This document shows, one piece after another, positions 24,417-34,297 of a DNA stretch of 64,000 nucleotides; position 1 is the stretch's first letter; every line of letters starts with the position of its first letter. Made by a program: the position numbers and the translations under genes. Under the pieces are notes generated by a model. The model did not search any database, was not told where the DNA came from, and saw only the letters and a list, made by a program, of their open reading frames with translations. Source of the DNA: Trinickia symbiotica (GTDB taxonomy: Bacteria; Pseudomonadota; Gammaproteobacteria; Burkholderiales; Burkholderiaceae); contig NZ_PTIR01000001.1 of NCBI RefSeq assembly GCF_002934455.1, forward strand, positions 62,001 through 126,000, written 5' to 3'.

Positions 24417-26459
24417 TCAAACGCGCGCGGTATTCAGTTGCGGGTAACTGGAGCAAAGCTCCGCGAAGAGTGCATGCACCAGCCCGGCATAGCCATCGTC
24501 GTGCTCACCCTGCGAAGCGATCTCGGCGAGTCGCGCATCGAGCGCTTCGAAGAGTCGATGCTTGATGAAGTAACGCCACTGCACCGGCACACCCGCGAGG
24601 ATCGACGTCAAGGCCGCATAACGAGCGTGCGTCCACTTCGCCTCGAACGCCTCGCGATACGGACCATACGAGAACGCCGGCACCGCGGCGTCCGCGAGCC
24701 GAGCACGCAGCTCATCGCGCAGCCGCTCTGTGCCGGCCGCATTGAGCTCATCGCCGTCGAGCAAGACGCCGTAGACGTCGCGCGCTTCGTCGGCGGTCAC
24801 ATATCCGCGCAAAACATCGTCGCGCACGCGCAGCGCCTCGCGATCGACGGGCCGACCATAACCGCCCGCGCCCGCACCGACGAGGCGAATGACGTCGCCC
24901 GGCAGGCAGACGACGAGATCGTTGTTGTCGAGCTCTTCCGCCCGCGGCGTGTCGGGATTACGCGTGAAGCGCGCATTCGCGCCGGCATGCCCGCCGCGCA
25001 CGCCCCACGACGCGAAACGCGTACGGTCGCGGTTGCGCGCCGTGACGAGCGTGTTCGGCGCGAACACCTTGAATTCCATCACGAGCCCTTGCCCGCCGCG
25101 GTACTGCCCGGCGCCGCCCGATCCCGGCGCGACACCGTAGCGCAGGATGCGGATCGGCACCTCGGCCTCGTTGATCTCGACAGGGGTGTTGCGCAAAAAC
25201 GCATTGTTCGCCCCGGAGCCGTCCTCGCCATCGTCGCTGGGGCCGCCGCCCGCGCCGCCGCCGATCGGCCCGATCGACGCCATGACCGTCGCGCCGTGGC
25301 GGTCCATCGTCTTGACGCTGAGAATCGACAGGCCACCCGCGGGACAGGCACCGAGGCGATCCGGCACGGCTCGCGAAAACGCGCCGAAGGTCAGCAGGTG
25401 CGTGAGCTTGCAGGTCAGGCTGCGCATGCCGACGGCCGAAGGCGGCAGCGCATTCACGACCGTCCCTTCGGGCAAAATACAACGCGCGACGCGCAGCATC
25501 CCCGAGTTCAGCAAGATCTCGGGGTTCAGCGTGTAGAGCACGTAGACGAGCCCAACCAGAGCGAGCGCATGCCGCTCGTGGCCCCCCGTCGGCATGTTCA
25601 GCGACGACTGCAACTGCGGATCGCTGCCCGTATAGTCCATCTCCACGGAGCCGTCGCGGATGCGCGCGGTCAGCGCAACGCGCATCGGCTTGCCGTTCAC
25701 CGAGTCCTCGTCGGCGAATTCCGAGAAAAAATAGTCGCCGTCCGGAATGCCGCGCAGGATCGTGCGTGCCTGTTGCTCGGAATAGTCGAGCAGCGCCGTC
25801 ATGCCCGCCTTGAAACCGTCGAGGCCGAAGCGTTCGATGATCTCGAGCACGCGCCGCTCGCCCGTATGCAGCGATGCTAGCTGCGCATGCAAGTCTCCTG
25901 TGTTCTGTCCCGGCACTCGAACGTTGGTGGCCATCAGCCGGATCAGCGACTCGTCGACCACCCCTTTGCGCACGATCTTGCACGGGGGAAAGCGGATGCC
26001 CTCTTGCTGAATCTCGGTGAGCGTGCGCGAAAGCGAGGCCGGTACCGCGCCGCCCATATCGGTGTTGTGAATATGGCCGCCGACGAAGCAGACGATCTCG
26101 CCCTCGTGGAAGACCGGCTTCCAGAGCACGATGTCGGGCGTATGCGTCGCGACGAAGCCGCTGTAAGCGTCGTTGGTCATGCCGATGTCGCCCGGCTCGT
26201 AGTGATCGATCATGCCGATCACGGAGCTGTAGTCGAGGCCGACATACCAGGTCGCGCCGAGCGTCTTCGGCGACGCGAACGTGAGACCTTCGGGCGTCGT
26301 GATCGCGCACGAGAAGTCCTCGGTTTCCTTCACGAACGTGGAATGCGCGGTCCGCACGAGTGTGTACGCCATGCTCTCGGCCGCGGCGACACAGTAGTTC
26401 GCGAAGATTTGAAGCACTGCCTTGTCGAATTGCATATGCGATGCTCCGTGCGGATTCAT
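24417..26459 (-). CDS. hydantoinase/oxoprolinase subunit B (HyuB)
   Basis: The 680-residue protein belongs to the hydantoinase B/oxoprolinase family: VAAAESMAYTLVRTAHSTFVKETEDFSCAI at the start, NDAYSGFVATHTPDIVLWKPVF, FVGGHIHNTDMGGAVPAS, and the glycine-rich IGPIGGGAGGGPSDDGEDG and SGGAGQYRGGQGLVMEFKV. With HyuA it forms an ATP-dependent ring-opening amidohydrolase acting on 5-oxoproline, hydantoins, N-methylhydantoin or related lactams, or a carboxylase of acetone/acetophenone type. Its ATG overlaps the HyuA stop by four bases. It is the last gene of a six-gene operon behind a peptide-type ABC importer, so the substrate is probably taken up from outside. Confidence 0.9.
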   Translation of the reverse strand: MNPHGASHMQFDKAVLQIFANYCVAAAESMAYTLVRTAHSTFVKETEDFSCAITTPEGLTFASPKTLGATWYVGLDYSSVIGMIDHYEPGDIGMTNDAYSGFVATHTPDIVLWKPVFHEGEIVCFVGGHIHNTDMGGAVPASLSRTLTEIQQEGIRFPPCKIVRKGVVDESLIRLMATNVRVPGQNTGDLHAQLASLHTGERRVLEIIERFGLDGFKAGMTALLDYSEQQARTILRGIPDGDYFFSEFADEDSVNGKPMRVALTARIRDGSVEMDYTGSDPQLQSSLNMPTGGHERHALALVGLVYVLYTLNPEILLNSGMLRVARCILPEGTVVNALPPSAVGMRSLTCKLTHLLTFGAFSRAVPDRLGACPAGGLSILSVKTMDRHGATVMASIGPIGGGAGGGPSDDGEDGSGANNAFLRNTPVEINEAEVPIRILRYGVAPGSGGAGQYRGGQGLVMEFKVFAPNTLVTARNRDRTRFASWGVRGGHAGANARFTRNPDTPRAEELDNNDLVVCLPGDVIRLVGAGAGGYGRPVDREALRVRDDVLRGYVTADEARDVYGVLLDGDELNAAGTERLRDELRARLADAAVPAFSYGPYREAFEAKWTHARYAALTSILAGVPVQWRYFIKHRLFEALDARLAEIASQGEHDDGYAGLVHALFAELCSSYPQLNTARV

Positions 26460-28498
26460 TTGCGATGCGTGAAAACAAGGTTGCCATAGGCGTCGACGCG
26501 GCCGCGGAAGCCGGGCAGTACGCTCGTCGTGCAGTCGTCCTGCGCGATCACCGCGGGGCCGTCGAGTTGCTGCCCCGCCTTCAAGTCCGCGCGACGATAA
26601 AGCGCCGCGTCATGGAAACCACCGTCCATGTACACGCGGATCGTGCCCGCCGGCACCGGCGGCGCATCGTCCGCTTCGATCGTCACCAGCTTCGGTTTCG
26701 GGGTCGCCGCGCTGATCACGAGCCGCAGCGCCACCACCTGCACCTTCGCTCTCTCGTCGCGGTGGCCATACAGGCGCTCATGCTCGCGATGAAACGCCTC
26801 GGCAAGCGGAGCGGTGTCGCCGCCTAGCAGCCAGCTCATCTCGAGCGGCGTGTCGATCTCGAACGACTGGCCTTTGTAGCGCATATCGGCCGAAACGAAG
26901 ACGCTCGCGTCGATGTCGTTGCCGGTCTGCGCGCGCATCCAGTCGCGCGCCGCCGTTTCGAGCGCGCGCACGTCGTCGGCAAGCTGTGCGAGCGTCGTCG
27001 TATCGAGGTCGTAATACGTCGTCTTCACGAAGTCGTTGCGGGTGTCGGCAATCAGGCCGCCTAGCGCACTCAGCACGCCCGGGGCGGTCGGCACGACGAT
27101 CTTTTCCATGCCCAGCGCCCGTGCGAAATAGCAGGCGAGCATCGGCCCCGCGCCGCCGAACGGCAGCAGCGCGAACATGCGCGGATCGATGCCGAAGCGC
27201 GACACGATACGGCTCACGCCCGCATACATACCCGAGACGGACACGTCGACGATCGCCTCGGCCGCAGCGTACACATCGATGCCGAGCTTGTGCGCGAGCG
27301 CGCCGATCGCGCGGTGCGCCGCGTCGTGATTGACCTTCACGGAGTCGTAGCCGAGGCTCGCATTGCCGATTACGCCGAGGACCACGAATGCATCCGTGAT
27401 CGTTGCGCGCGTACCGCCGCGGCCGTAGCAGACAGGTCCCGGATTCGAGCCGGCGCTTTCGGGGCCGACCTTCAGCACGCCGAACTCGTCGACCCACGCG
27501 ATCGAGCCGCCGCCGTCGCCGATCGACGAGACCGACACCGACGGAATATGGATCTGGAAATCGCCAATGTACTCGCCGCTCGCATATTGCGGCTCGCCGT
27601 CGACGATAAGCGCGACGTCCGCCGTCGTGCCGCCGATGTCGAGGCTCATGCAGCGCGACAGGCCGCTTTGCCGCGCCACGTGGGCTGCGCCGATCACGCC
27701 CGACGCGGTACCCGACAGGATCATCTGCACGCAGTTGCTCTTGCCCGCTTCGGCACTCATCACGCCGCCGTTGGACTTGGTCACCTTCATGTCGGCACCG
27801 ATGCCGGTCTCGACGAGCGCGCGCTGCAGCGAGCTCAGGTAGTGCGACACTTTGGGCTGCACATAGCCGCCGATCACCGCGGTGGAGGTGCGCTCGTACT
27901 CGCGGATGATCGGCCACACATCGCTCGAGCAAGACACGAAGAATCCCGGCATCTCACGCTCAACGATCGCCTTCACCGCGTGCTCATGCCCGGGATTGCG
28001 ATAGGAATGCAAGAGCGCGATGACGACACCCTCGCAACGTGAGCGTTTCAGTCGATCGATCGCGTCGAGCACGCTGGCCTCGTCGAGCGGCGTTTCGACG
28101 CTGCCGTCCGCCGCCAGCCGCTCGATCACGCCGAACACGCGTTCGCGCGGCACGAGCGGCGCGGGCCGCTTCGACAGCAGGCTGTACATGTCGGGGCCCT
28201 TAAGCCGCGCGAGATCGAGCACGTCCTCGAAATGGCGCGTCGTGATGAGGCCGAGCCGCAGGCCCTTGCGTTGCACGACCGCATTGACGCCGACGGTGGT
28301 GCCATGTGTGAAATAGTCGACGTCGGCGGGCACGATGCCATCGCGCTCACGCAGTTGCTCCATTCCGCGCAACACTTCGCTGCCGGGGCTGTCCGGTCGC
28401 GAGAAGACCTTGAGCGTCTTCAGCTCGCCGGTGGCATCGTCCAGCACCGCGAAATCGGCGAACGAACCGCCGATGTCCACTCCGATTCTCAAGCCCAT
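26456..28498 (-). CDS. hydantoinase/oxoprolinase subunit A (HyuA)
   Basis: The 680-residue partner subunit opens MGLRIGVDIGGSFADFAVLDD, the phosphate-binding loop of the ASKHA-like ATPase fold, followed by DYFTHGTTVGVNAVVQRKGLRLGLITT. Later CMSLDIGGTTADVALI, GDGGGSIAWVD, GPVCYGRGG and LLPFGGAGPMLACY are standard for hydantoinase A. It activates the substrate carbonyl with ATP; HyuB completes the hydrolysis. Oxoprolinases in eukaryotes fuse both halves. Upstream lie the fused ABC ATPase gene, two permeases and a binding protein in the same direction. The exact lactam or hydantoin cannot be read from the sequence. Confidence 0.9.
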   Translation of the reverse strand: MGLRIGVDIGGSFADFAVLDDATGELKTLKVFSRPDSPGSEVLRGMEQLRERDGIVPADVDYFTHGTTVGVNAVVQRKGLRLGLITTRHFEDVLDLARLKGPDMYSLLSKRPAPLVPRERVFGVIERLAADGSVETPLDEASVLDAIDRLKRSRCEGVVIALLHSYRNPGHEHAVKAIVEREMPGFFVSCSSDVWPIIREYERTSTAVIGGYVQPKVSHYLSSLQRALVETGIGADMKVTKSNGGVMSAEAGKSNCVQMILSGTASGVIGAAHVARQSGLSRCMSLDIGGTTADVALIVDGEPQYASGEYIGDFQIHIPSVSVSSIGDGGGSIAWVDEFGVLKVGPESAGSNPGPVCYGRGGTRATITDAFVVLGVIGNASLGYDSVKVNHDAAHRAIGALAHKLGIDVYAAAEAIVDVSVSGMYAGVSRIVSRFGIDPRMFALLPFGGAGPMLACYFARALGMEKIVVPTAPGVLSALGGLIADTRNDFVKTTYYDLDTTTLAQLADDVRALETAARDWMRAQTGNDIDASVFVSADMRYKGQSFEIDTPLEMSWLLGGDTAPLAEAFHREHERLYGHRDERAKVQVVALRLVISAATPKPKLVTIEADDAPPVPAGTIRVYMDGGFHDAALYRRADLKAGQQLDGPAVIAQDDCTTSVLPGFRGRVDAYGNLVFTHRK

Positions 28499-28660
28499 CG
28501 ATCAATACCCTCGCAAGAAGACCGGCCTTGACCTGCGCCGGACGAGTCACTGCCTGCCCCGGGACGGGTGCCCTCGGGGCGGCGGTCAAAGCCTGCTGGA
28601 GCGAGCGTCACGGCCGCAGCCTGCGCGGCCGGTGCGGCGGGTCTTCGCATGAAACGCCGA

Positions 28661-30592
28661 CTACTGCTGCTGCACCGTCACGCGCGGCGAGGACGCGTCC
28701 GCTGTCGTGCCGTCCGCGAGCGGCAATATCTGGTATCGCTCGAGCTCGTCTTCGCCGCGGTGGCACAACACCTGCGCGCCGTTCGCGAGCGTTCGCGGAG
28801 TCGGCGCCGTGCGGTTGCACACACCGTCGATTCGCATCGGACAGCGCGCGAGGAACGTGCATAGTTCCGGGTCATCGGCGGACGAGCCGATCGGCGCGAG
28901 CGTCTGGTGACAGCGCTCGCTCGCTTCGTCCAGCCAGCCGGCGCGCAGCTCAGGCGCCGACGATACGAGCAAATGCGAGTACGGGTGGTACGGCGGCGCC
29001 GAGAGCGCGTCGCGATCGCCGGTCTCGATGCAACGGCCCGCGTACAGCACGACGATGTCGTCGCTGATCGCGCGCACCTTTGCGATGTCGTGCGTGATGA
29101 AGAGGTACGAGACGCCGAGCTTCTTCTGCAGATCGCGCAGCAGATCCAGAATCGCCGCGCCGACTACCGTATCGAGCGCTGAGGTCACTTCGTCGCAGAG
29201 GATCAGGTCGGGCTCGGCCGCGAGCGCGCGCGCCAGATTCACGCGCTGCTTCTGGCCGCCCGAGAGCTCGCCCGTGCGCCGCTGCGCGAGCGCGGCCGGC
29301 AGGCGCACGAGCTCGAGCAGCTCGGCGACGCGGCGACGCGCCGCCTCGCCCTTCATGCCGTGATAGAACTTCAGCGGCCGCGCGAGCGTGCGCTCGACGG
29401 TATGCACCGGATTCAGCGCCGTGTCGGCGTTCTGAAACACGATCTGAATACGGCGAAACTGCTCGCGCGTGCGGCGGTTCAAGTCGCCCGCCAGCGGTTC
29501 GCCGTCGAGCAGCAGGCTGCCGCCCGCGATCGGCACGAGCCCCGCGATCACCTTCGCGATCGTCGTCTTGCCCGAGCCCGACTCGCCGATCACGCCGACC
29601 GTCTGTCCGCGGCGAATGACAAGGTCCACTTCGTTCAGGATCACCTTCGCCGGCCAACCCTTCGTATCCTTGCGACCGTAACCCGCCGTCAGGCGGCGCA
29701 CCTCGAGCAACGGGGCGCTCGTCTGCGATGCCTCCAGCGTCGCGGTTGCTTCGGAGGCCACCGGCGTCACGGCGGCGACGAGGCTTTGCGTATACGGGTG
29801 CGCCGGCGCATGCAGGATCTGCTCCGTCGCACCGGCTTCGCGGATCTGACCATCGCTCAGCACGACGATGCGATCGGCCATCTGCGCGACCACCGCCAGA
29901 TCGTGCGACACGTAGACGGCCGTCATGCCGTACTGGCGAATCACGCGCTTGAATGCCTGCAGCACGTCGATCTGAGTGGTGACGTCGAGCGCGGTGGTCG
30001 GTTCGTCGAAAATCACGAGCTCAGGGTCGGTAATCAGCGCCATCGCGGCCATCAGCCGTTGCAACTGGCCGCCCGACACCTGGTGCGGGTAGCGCCGGCC
30101 GATCGTCTCGGGCTCCGGCAACGCGAGCGCGCGGAACAACTCGATCGCCTTCGCCTGAGCGGCGCGCTTGCCGAGCGTGCCATGGATCAGCGCGCTTTCG
30201 ATCACCTGATCCATGATCGTGCGCGACGGATTGAACGCAGCCGCCGCGCTCTGCGCGATATAGGCGACCTTGCGGCCGCGCAGGGCGGCGAGCCCCTTCG
30301 CCGAAAGCGCGCGAACGTCCGTGTCGCCCACGCGAATCGATCCGCCCGTAATGCGGCAGCCGCCGCGCGCATGCCCCATCAGCGACAGCGCGATCGTCGT
30401 CTTGCCCGAGCCCGATTCGCCGATCAACGCGAGCACTTCGCCGCGCGCGATGTCGAAGTCGATGTCGTGGACGATCGTCGTATCCGGCTCGCCCGGCCGG
30501 TGCCCGGCCACGCGCAGACCGCGCACCTCGACGAGATTGCCGTTCGCCCGCAAAGCGGCTTCGGCGGCGAGGTTGGAGAGTTCGTCGCTCAT
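28661..30592 (-). CDS. fused dipeptide-type ABC ATPase (DppD-DppF fusion)
   Basis: Two ABC ATPase domains are joined in one 643-residue chain. Domain 1 has Walker A GESGSGKT, the signature VSGGQLQR and Walker B LVIFDEPTTALD. Domain 2 has a second GESGSGKT, LSGGQKQR and LILCDEVTSALD, followed by the oligopeptide-transport C-terminal extension with CTFLARCPMRIDGVC. In standard Dpp/Opp systems these are separate D and F subunits. The start codon follows the TGA of the upstream permease with no gap. It energises the importer formed by the two adjacent permeases and binding protein. The Walker B residue before the second switch is DE, so both sites look active. Confidence 0.9.
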   Translation of the reverse strand: MSDELSNLAAEAALRANGNLVEVRGLRVAGHRPGEPDTTIVHDIDFDIARGEVLALIGESGSGKTTIALSLMGHARGGCRITGGSIRVGDTDVRALSAKGLAALRGRKVAYIAQSAAAAFNPSRTIMDQVIESALIHGTLGKRAAQAKAIELFRALALPEPETIGRRYPHQVSGGQLQRLMAAMALITDPELVIFDEPTTALDVTTQIDVLQAFKRVIRQYGMTAVYVSHDLAVVAQMADRIVVLSDGQIREAGATEQILHAPAHPYTQSLVAAVTPVASEATATLEASQTSAPLLEVRRLTAGYGRKDTKGWPAKVILNEVDLVIRRGQTVGVIGESGSGKTTIAKVIAGLVPIAGGSLLLDGEPLAGDLNRRTREQFRRIQIVFQNADTALNPVHTVERTLARPLKFYHGMKGEAARRRVAELLELVRLPAALAQRRTGELSGGQKQRVNLARALAAEPDLILCDEVTSALDTVVGAAILDLLRDLQKKLGVSYLFITHDIAKVRAISDDIVVLYAGRCIETGDRDALSAPPYHPYSHLLVSSAPELRAGWLDEASERCHQTLAPIGSSADDPELCTFLARCPMRIDGVCNRTAPTPRTLANGAQVLCHRGEDELERYQILPLADGTTADASSPRVTVQQQ

Positions 30593-31606
30593 TCAGTGCC
30601 CTCCTTCCGCATTCGCCGCCTGCTTGCGCCGCGCGCCCCAATGCGGCAAGCCGTCGATCAGCAGGTTGACGCCGACCGTCAGCACCGCGATCGCAAGCGC
30701 GGGCAGGATCGTGACCGGCACGCCTTCGCCGAGCCCCGCGATGTTTTCGCGCACGAGCGAACCGAGGTCCGCGTAGGGCGGCTGCACGCCGAGACCAAGG
30801 AAGCTCAGGCTGCTCAAGAGCAGCACGACGAACGTGAAGCGCAGCCCCGTATCGGCGAGCATCGGGTGAATCATGTTCGGCAGCATCTCGAAGCAGGCGA
30901 TGTAGAGCGCGCTCTCGCCGCGCGCCCGGGCGACCTGCACGTACTCCAGCGTGCCGATGTTGACCGCAAGCGATCGAGCGATCCGGTATGAGCCCGGCAT
31001 ATAGCTGATCGCCGCCGTCAGGATCAGCAGCGTCAGCGACGAGCCGAACGCGGCCACGATCATCAGCGCGAACATCTTCGATGGAATCGACGTGATCGCA
31101 TCGAGCAGCCGGCTCATCGTCTCGTCGATGCGGCGGCCGGCCACCGCGGCAAGCAGACCGAGCGTCGTGCCGGTGATGGCCGCGAGCAACGCCGAAGCGA
31201 GTGCCAGCACGACGGTGAGCCGCGTGCCGTAGATGATGCGGGTCAGCATGTCGCGGCCGAGGTAGTCCGAGCCGAGCGGCAGCTTCGCGCTGAAGCCCGC
31301 GAACACATCATTCGTGACGATCTCGCCTACCTGATGCGGCGCGATCCATGGCGCGAAGGCCGCGACGAAGAGCGCGCAGCAGACCATCGCAAAGCCGATC
31401 CAGCCGCCCGTCGAGAGGCCCATGCGCTGCGTCAACCTGCGGCGCCGCGCGGGCTCACGCGGCGGCGGCATCGGCGCTCCGCCGCCCCACGGCCGCGACG
31501 GCTCGGCGCCGGGCGGCAACGCGCTGCTGCGCTGCACGGGATCGACGGCATCCGGCCGGGCGGGCTGTCGCCTCGGTTGCTGAGAGAACGGTCGAAGCAT
31601 CGTCAT
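30593..31606 (-). CDS. peptide-type ABC permease (DppC family)
   Basis: The 337-residue membrane protein starts MTMLRPFSQQ after an unusually long, Pro/Arg-rich cytoplasmic N-terminus. A helix GWIGFAMVCCALFVAAFAPWIA and an N-terminal OppC segment with LPLGSDYLGRDMLTRIIYG follow. The transport domain contains the EAA-type loop VQVARARGESALYIACFEMLPN, which contacts the ATPase. It ends in LTVGVNLLIDGLPHWGARRK. The ATG overlaps the stop of the partner permease (ATGA). It forms the heterodimeric channel with the DppB-type protein. Confidence 0.9.
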   Translation of the reverse strand: MTMLRPFSQQPRRQPARPDAVDPVQRSSALPPGAEPSRPWGGGAPMPPPREPARRRRLTQRMGLSTGGWIGFAMVCCALFVAAFAPWIAPHQVGEIVTNDVFAGFSAKLPLGSDYLGRDMLTRIIYGTRLTVVLALASALLAAITGTTLGLLAAVAGRRIDETMSRLLDAITSIPSKMFALMIVAAFGSSLTLLILTAAISYMPGSYRIARSLAVNIGTLEYVQVARARGESALYIACFEMLPNMIHPMLADTGLRFTFVVLLLSSLSFLGLGVQPPYADLGSLVRENIAGLGEGVPVTILPALAIAVLTVGVNLLIDGLPHWGARRKQAANAEGGH

Positions 31607-32556
31607 GTCCGCAGCCTCGGATTCGAAAGAATGGCGCAAAGGTCGGCCAGCAGCACGAGCGCCAGATAGCCGAGACAGAAGAGCAGCGTGCACGCCTGCA
31701 CGAGCGGGAAGTCGCGGTTGCTGACCGCATCAACCATCAGGCTCGCGAGGCCGGGGTAGTTGAAGATCGTCTCGACGACGATTACGCCGCCAAGCAGGTA
31801 CGACAGGCTCAGCGCGATCGCGTTGGCGATGGGCCCGATCGCGTTCGGCAGCGCATGCCGAAGCACGACGCGCGTGGGGCTTGCGCCCTTGAGCATCGCC
31901 ATCTCGACATACGACGAGCTCAGTTGCTCGATCACCGCCGCGCGCGTCATGCGCGCCATTTGCGCGATCACGACCGCGCACAGCGTGACGACCGGCATCG
32001 CATAGGCACGTAGGAAATCGTGCAGGCTGTCGATCTCGCCGCTATACGACAGCGCGGAAAGCCAGTGGAGCTTCACGGCGAGCACGAACACCGCGACCGT
32101 CGCGATCAGGAACTCGGGCGTCGCGACGAGCGAGAGCGTGCCGAGGCTCACGATCCGATCGACGAGCGACTCGCGCTTCACCGCGGCGACGATGCCGGCC
32201 GACACCGCGATCGGCACTGAGACGGCCGTCGTGATCGCCGCGAGCGTCAGCGACTTCGGCAGCCTTCCCGAGATCAATTCGGTCACCGGCAGGTTGTTCG
32301 ACAGGGAGACGCCGAAATTGCCGTGTAGAAGGCCTGCGAGCCAGTGCAGATAGCGCAGCCACGCGGGCTGATCGAGACCGAACTGCTGGCGCAGCGCCGC
32401 GATCGTCTCGGCTGTCGCCGACTGGCCGAGCGCGGCCTGCGCGGCATCGCCCGGCAGCAGGTTCGTGATCGCGAAAATGATGATCGAGACGATCACCAGC
32501 GTGAGCGCGGTGACCGCGATGCGTCGGCCGATCAACTCGACGATGTTGCGGTTCAT
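31603..32556 (-). CDS. peptide-type ABC permease (DppB family)
   Basis: From MNRNIVELIGRR at 32556 the protein has 317 residues. It shows the DppB hallmark N-terminus (a first helix with TALTLVIVSIIIFAITNLLPGDAA), a periplasmic segment ending LDQPAWLRYLHWLAGLLHGNFGVS, and the EAA loop AMLKGASPTRVVLRHALPNAIGP. GGGAGG upstream of this ATG supports it over a longer frame to 32709. It pairs with the DppC-type permease whose start it overlaps. The 160 bp upstream to the binding-protein gene contain GC-rich potential hairpins, common where a binding protein is made in excess of the permease. Confidence 0.9.
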   Translation of the reverse strand: MNRNIVELIGRRIAVTALTLVIVSIIIFAITNLLPGDAAQAALGQSATAETIAALRQQFGLDQPAWLRYLHWLAGLLHGNFGVSLSNNLPVTELISGRLPKSLTLAAITTAVSVPIAVSAGIVAAVKRESLVDRIVSLGTLSLVATPEFLIATVAVFVLAVKLHWLSALSYSGEIDSLHDFLRAYAMPVVTLCAVVIAQMARMTRAAVIEQLSSSYVEMAMLKGASPTRVVLRHALPNAIGPIANAIALSLSYLLGGVIVVETIFNYPGLASLMVDAVSNRDFPLVQACTLLFCLGYLALVLLADLCAILSNPRLRT

Positions 32557-32716
32557 CTGCGAGGCCCTCCCTGGATGCGACGGGGCGTGGGCGCGGAAAG
32601 ACGCCCGGCCGGGCCCGTCGCAGCCCTCATCAGAGCATGCGGCGGACAGGACGAAAATCCGGCGGACTACCGTGTCGCCGCGCGCCGCGGCAGCCGCCCT
32701 CCAAGTCATGAGCCGA

Positions 32717-34297
32717 TCAAGCGTTCCACCACACGTGCTCGGCGAACATGAAGCCCATCATCGCGCCGCTCGGGATGGAAGCGAGCCCCTGCAAGCGTTT
32801 GTCGTGCGCATCGATCAAGCTCAGGAACGTCGGGATGCCGATGCCGCACTGCTCCGACACCAGGGCCTGCATGTCGCCGTACATCTGCTTGCGCTTCGCG
32901 TCGTCGGTTTCCGAGCGCGCGGCGGCGAGCAGCTGATCGAACTTGGGATCCTTCCAGCCGGACTCGTTCCACGGCGCGTCGGACTTGAAGAACTGCGTGA
33001 AGAGCACGTCGGCGCTCGAGCGCGGGTTGATGCTGCCGAAGCCGAGCGGGTGTTTCATCCAGTGGTTCGACCAGTAGCCGTCGGCAGGCACGCGGTTGAT
33101 CGTCAGGTTGACACCGATCTTCGCGGCCGACTGCTGCAGCAGCTCGCCCATCTCGATCGAACCGTTGGCGTCGGACGTCGCGTAGATCGGCGGCAGCGGC
33201 GTCCCGATCGCGCCCGCCTTTTGGAAGTGGAATTTGGCCTTGTCGAGATCGAACGGGCGCTGCGGCAGCGACGCGTTGAAATAGCGGTGACCCGGCGGGA
33301 TCGGCTGATCGTTGCCGACCACCGCGTAGCCGCGGAACACGGCAGTCCTCACCTGGTCGCGGTCGAACAGGTATTTCATGCCCTGCACGAAGTCGGGGTT
33401 ACCCGAGAGCGGATTGTCGCGACGCATGATGAGATCGGTGTAGAGGCCCGATTTTGTCTCCTTCACCTCGTAACCCTCCGTCGACGCGATGCGCTGCGTC
33501 GAGCGCGGGTCGACCGCGGCGATTAGCTGCACGTCGCCCGAGAGCAGCGCGTTCACGCGCGCCGCGCCGTCGCCGATGCCGATCAGTTCGATCTGGTCGA
33601 GGTACGGGCCGCCGCCCGTCTTCCAGAAACTGCCATTACGCACACCGATCGTCGACACGCCCGGCTTGAACGACTTGACCTTGTAGGGTCCGGTGCCGTT
33701 CGCGGTCGTAAAGTCGCTCGTGCCGTCCTTGATGATCACTAACTGCGGCGTCGCGAGGATCACCGGCAGGTCCGCGTTGGGGGAGACGAGCGTGAGCGTC
33801 ACTTCGTTGGGACCCGTCTGCTTCGCGTCGGCGAACTGGTCCGCGAGCGTCTTCACTTTCGAGCCAACCGCGGCATTCTTGTGGCGCATCAGCGAGTAAA
33901 CGACGTCGGCCGGCGCGAGCGGCTTGCCATCGTGGAACGTCACGCCCTTGCGCAGCTTGATCACCCACGTCTTTGCGTCGCTGGTATCGACCGCCTCGGC
34001 GAGATTCATCTGCGGCGTGAGCGACGCATCGAGCTGCGTCAGGCTGCTGTAGAACATGAAAAAGCGGATGTAGTCGGCGCCCGTCGAGCCCTTCGCCGGA
34101 TCGAGCGTATCGGCCGTCGACGACGAGTCGTACGCGACCCGGATCTTGCCGCCCTTCTTCGGCGTGGGGGCGGCGAGCGCGGACGTGGCACCCGTCAGCA
34201 AGCTCCCCGCACCAACGGCGGCCATGCCGGTCGCGGCCAGCAAACGCAATGCTTCGCGGCGGCTGATACCACCTTTTTCGATTTCGTCGTCGTACAT
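32717..34297 (-). CDS. peptide-type ABC substrate-binding protein of the Hyu operon
   Basis: This 526-residue SBP family 5 protein is exported through a signal with a twin-arginine-like SRREALRLLAATGM and an Ala-rich end at TSALAAP. The mature part carries GKIRVAYDSSSTADTLDPAKG, KTWVIKLRKGVTFHDGKPLAPADVVYS, and NGTGPYKVKSF. GAGGAG precedes the ATG by seven bases. As first gene of the operon (binding protein, DppB, DppC, fused DppDF, HyuA, HyuB) it sets what is imported. The downstream hydantoinase pair suggests a cyclic amide, pyroglutamyl peptide or similar compound rather than ordinary dipeptides; that is inference. Confidence 0.9.
   Translation of the reverse strand: MYDDEIEKGGISRREALRLLAATGMAAVGAGSLLTGATSALAAPTPKKGGKIRVAYDSSSTADTLDPAKGSTGADYIRFFMFYSSLTQLDASLTPQMNLAEAVDTSDAKTWVIKLRKGVTFHDGKPLAPADVVYSLMRHKNAAVGSKVKTLADQFADAKQTGPNEVTLTLVSPNADLPVILATPQLVIIKDGTSDFTTANGTGPYKVKSFKPGVSTIGVRNGSFWKTGGGPYLDQIELIGIGDGAARVNALLSGDVQLIAAVDPRSTQRIASTEGYEVKETKSGLYTDLIMRRDNPLSGNPDFVQGMKYLFDRDQVRTAVFRGYAVVGNDQPIPPGHRYFNASLPQRPFDLDKAKFHFQKAGAIGTPLPPIYATSDANGSIEMGELLQQSAAKIGVNLTINRVPADGYWSNHWMKHPLGFGSINPRSSADVLFTQFFKSDAPWNESGWKDPKFDQLLAAARSETDDAKRKQMYGDMQALVSEQCGIGIPTFLSLIDAHDKRLQGLASIPSGAMMGFMFAEHVWWNA

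Noticed and set aside
29360-30991. A 543-codon plus-strand frame over the ABC ATPase and permease genes.
   Set aside because: Low-complexity Arg/His composition; the minus strand encodes two complete ABC ATPase domains.
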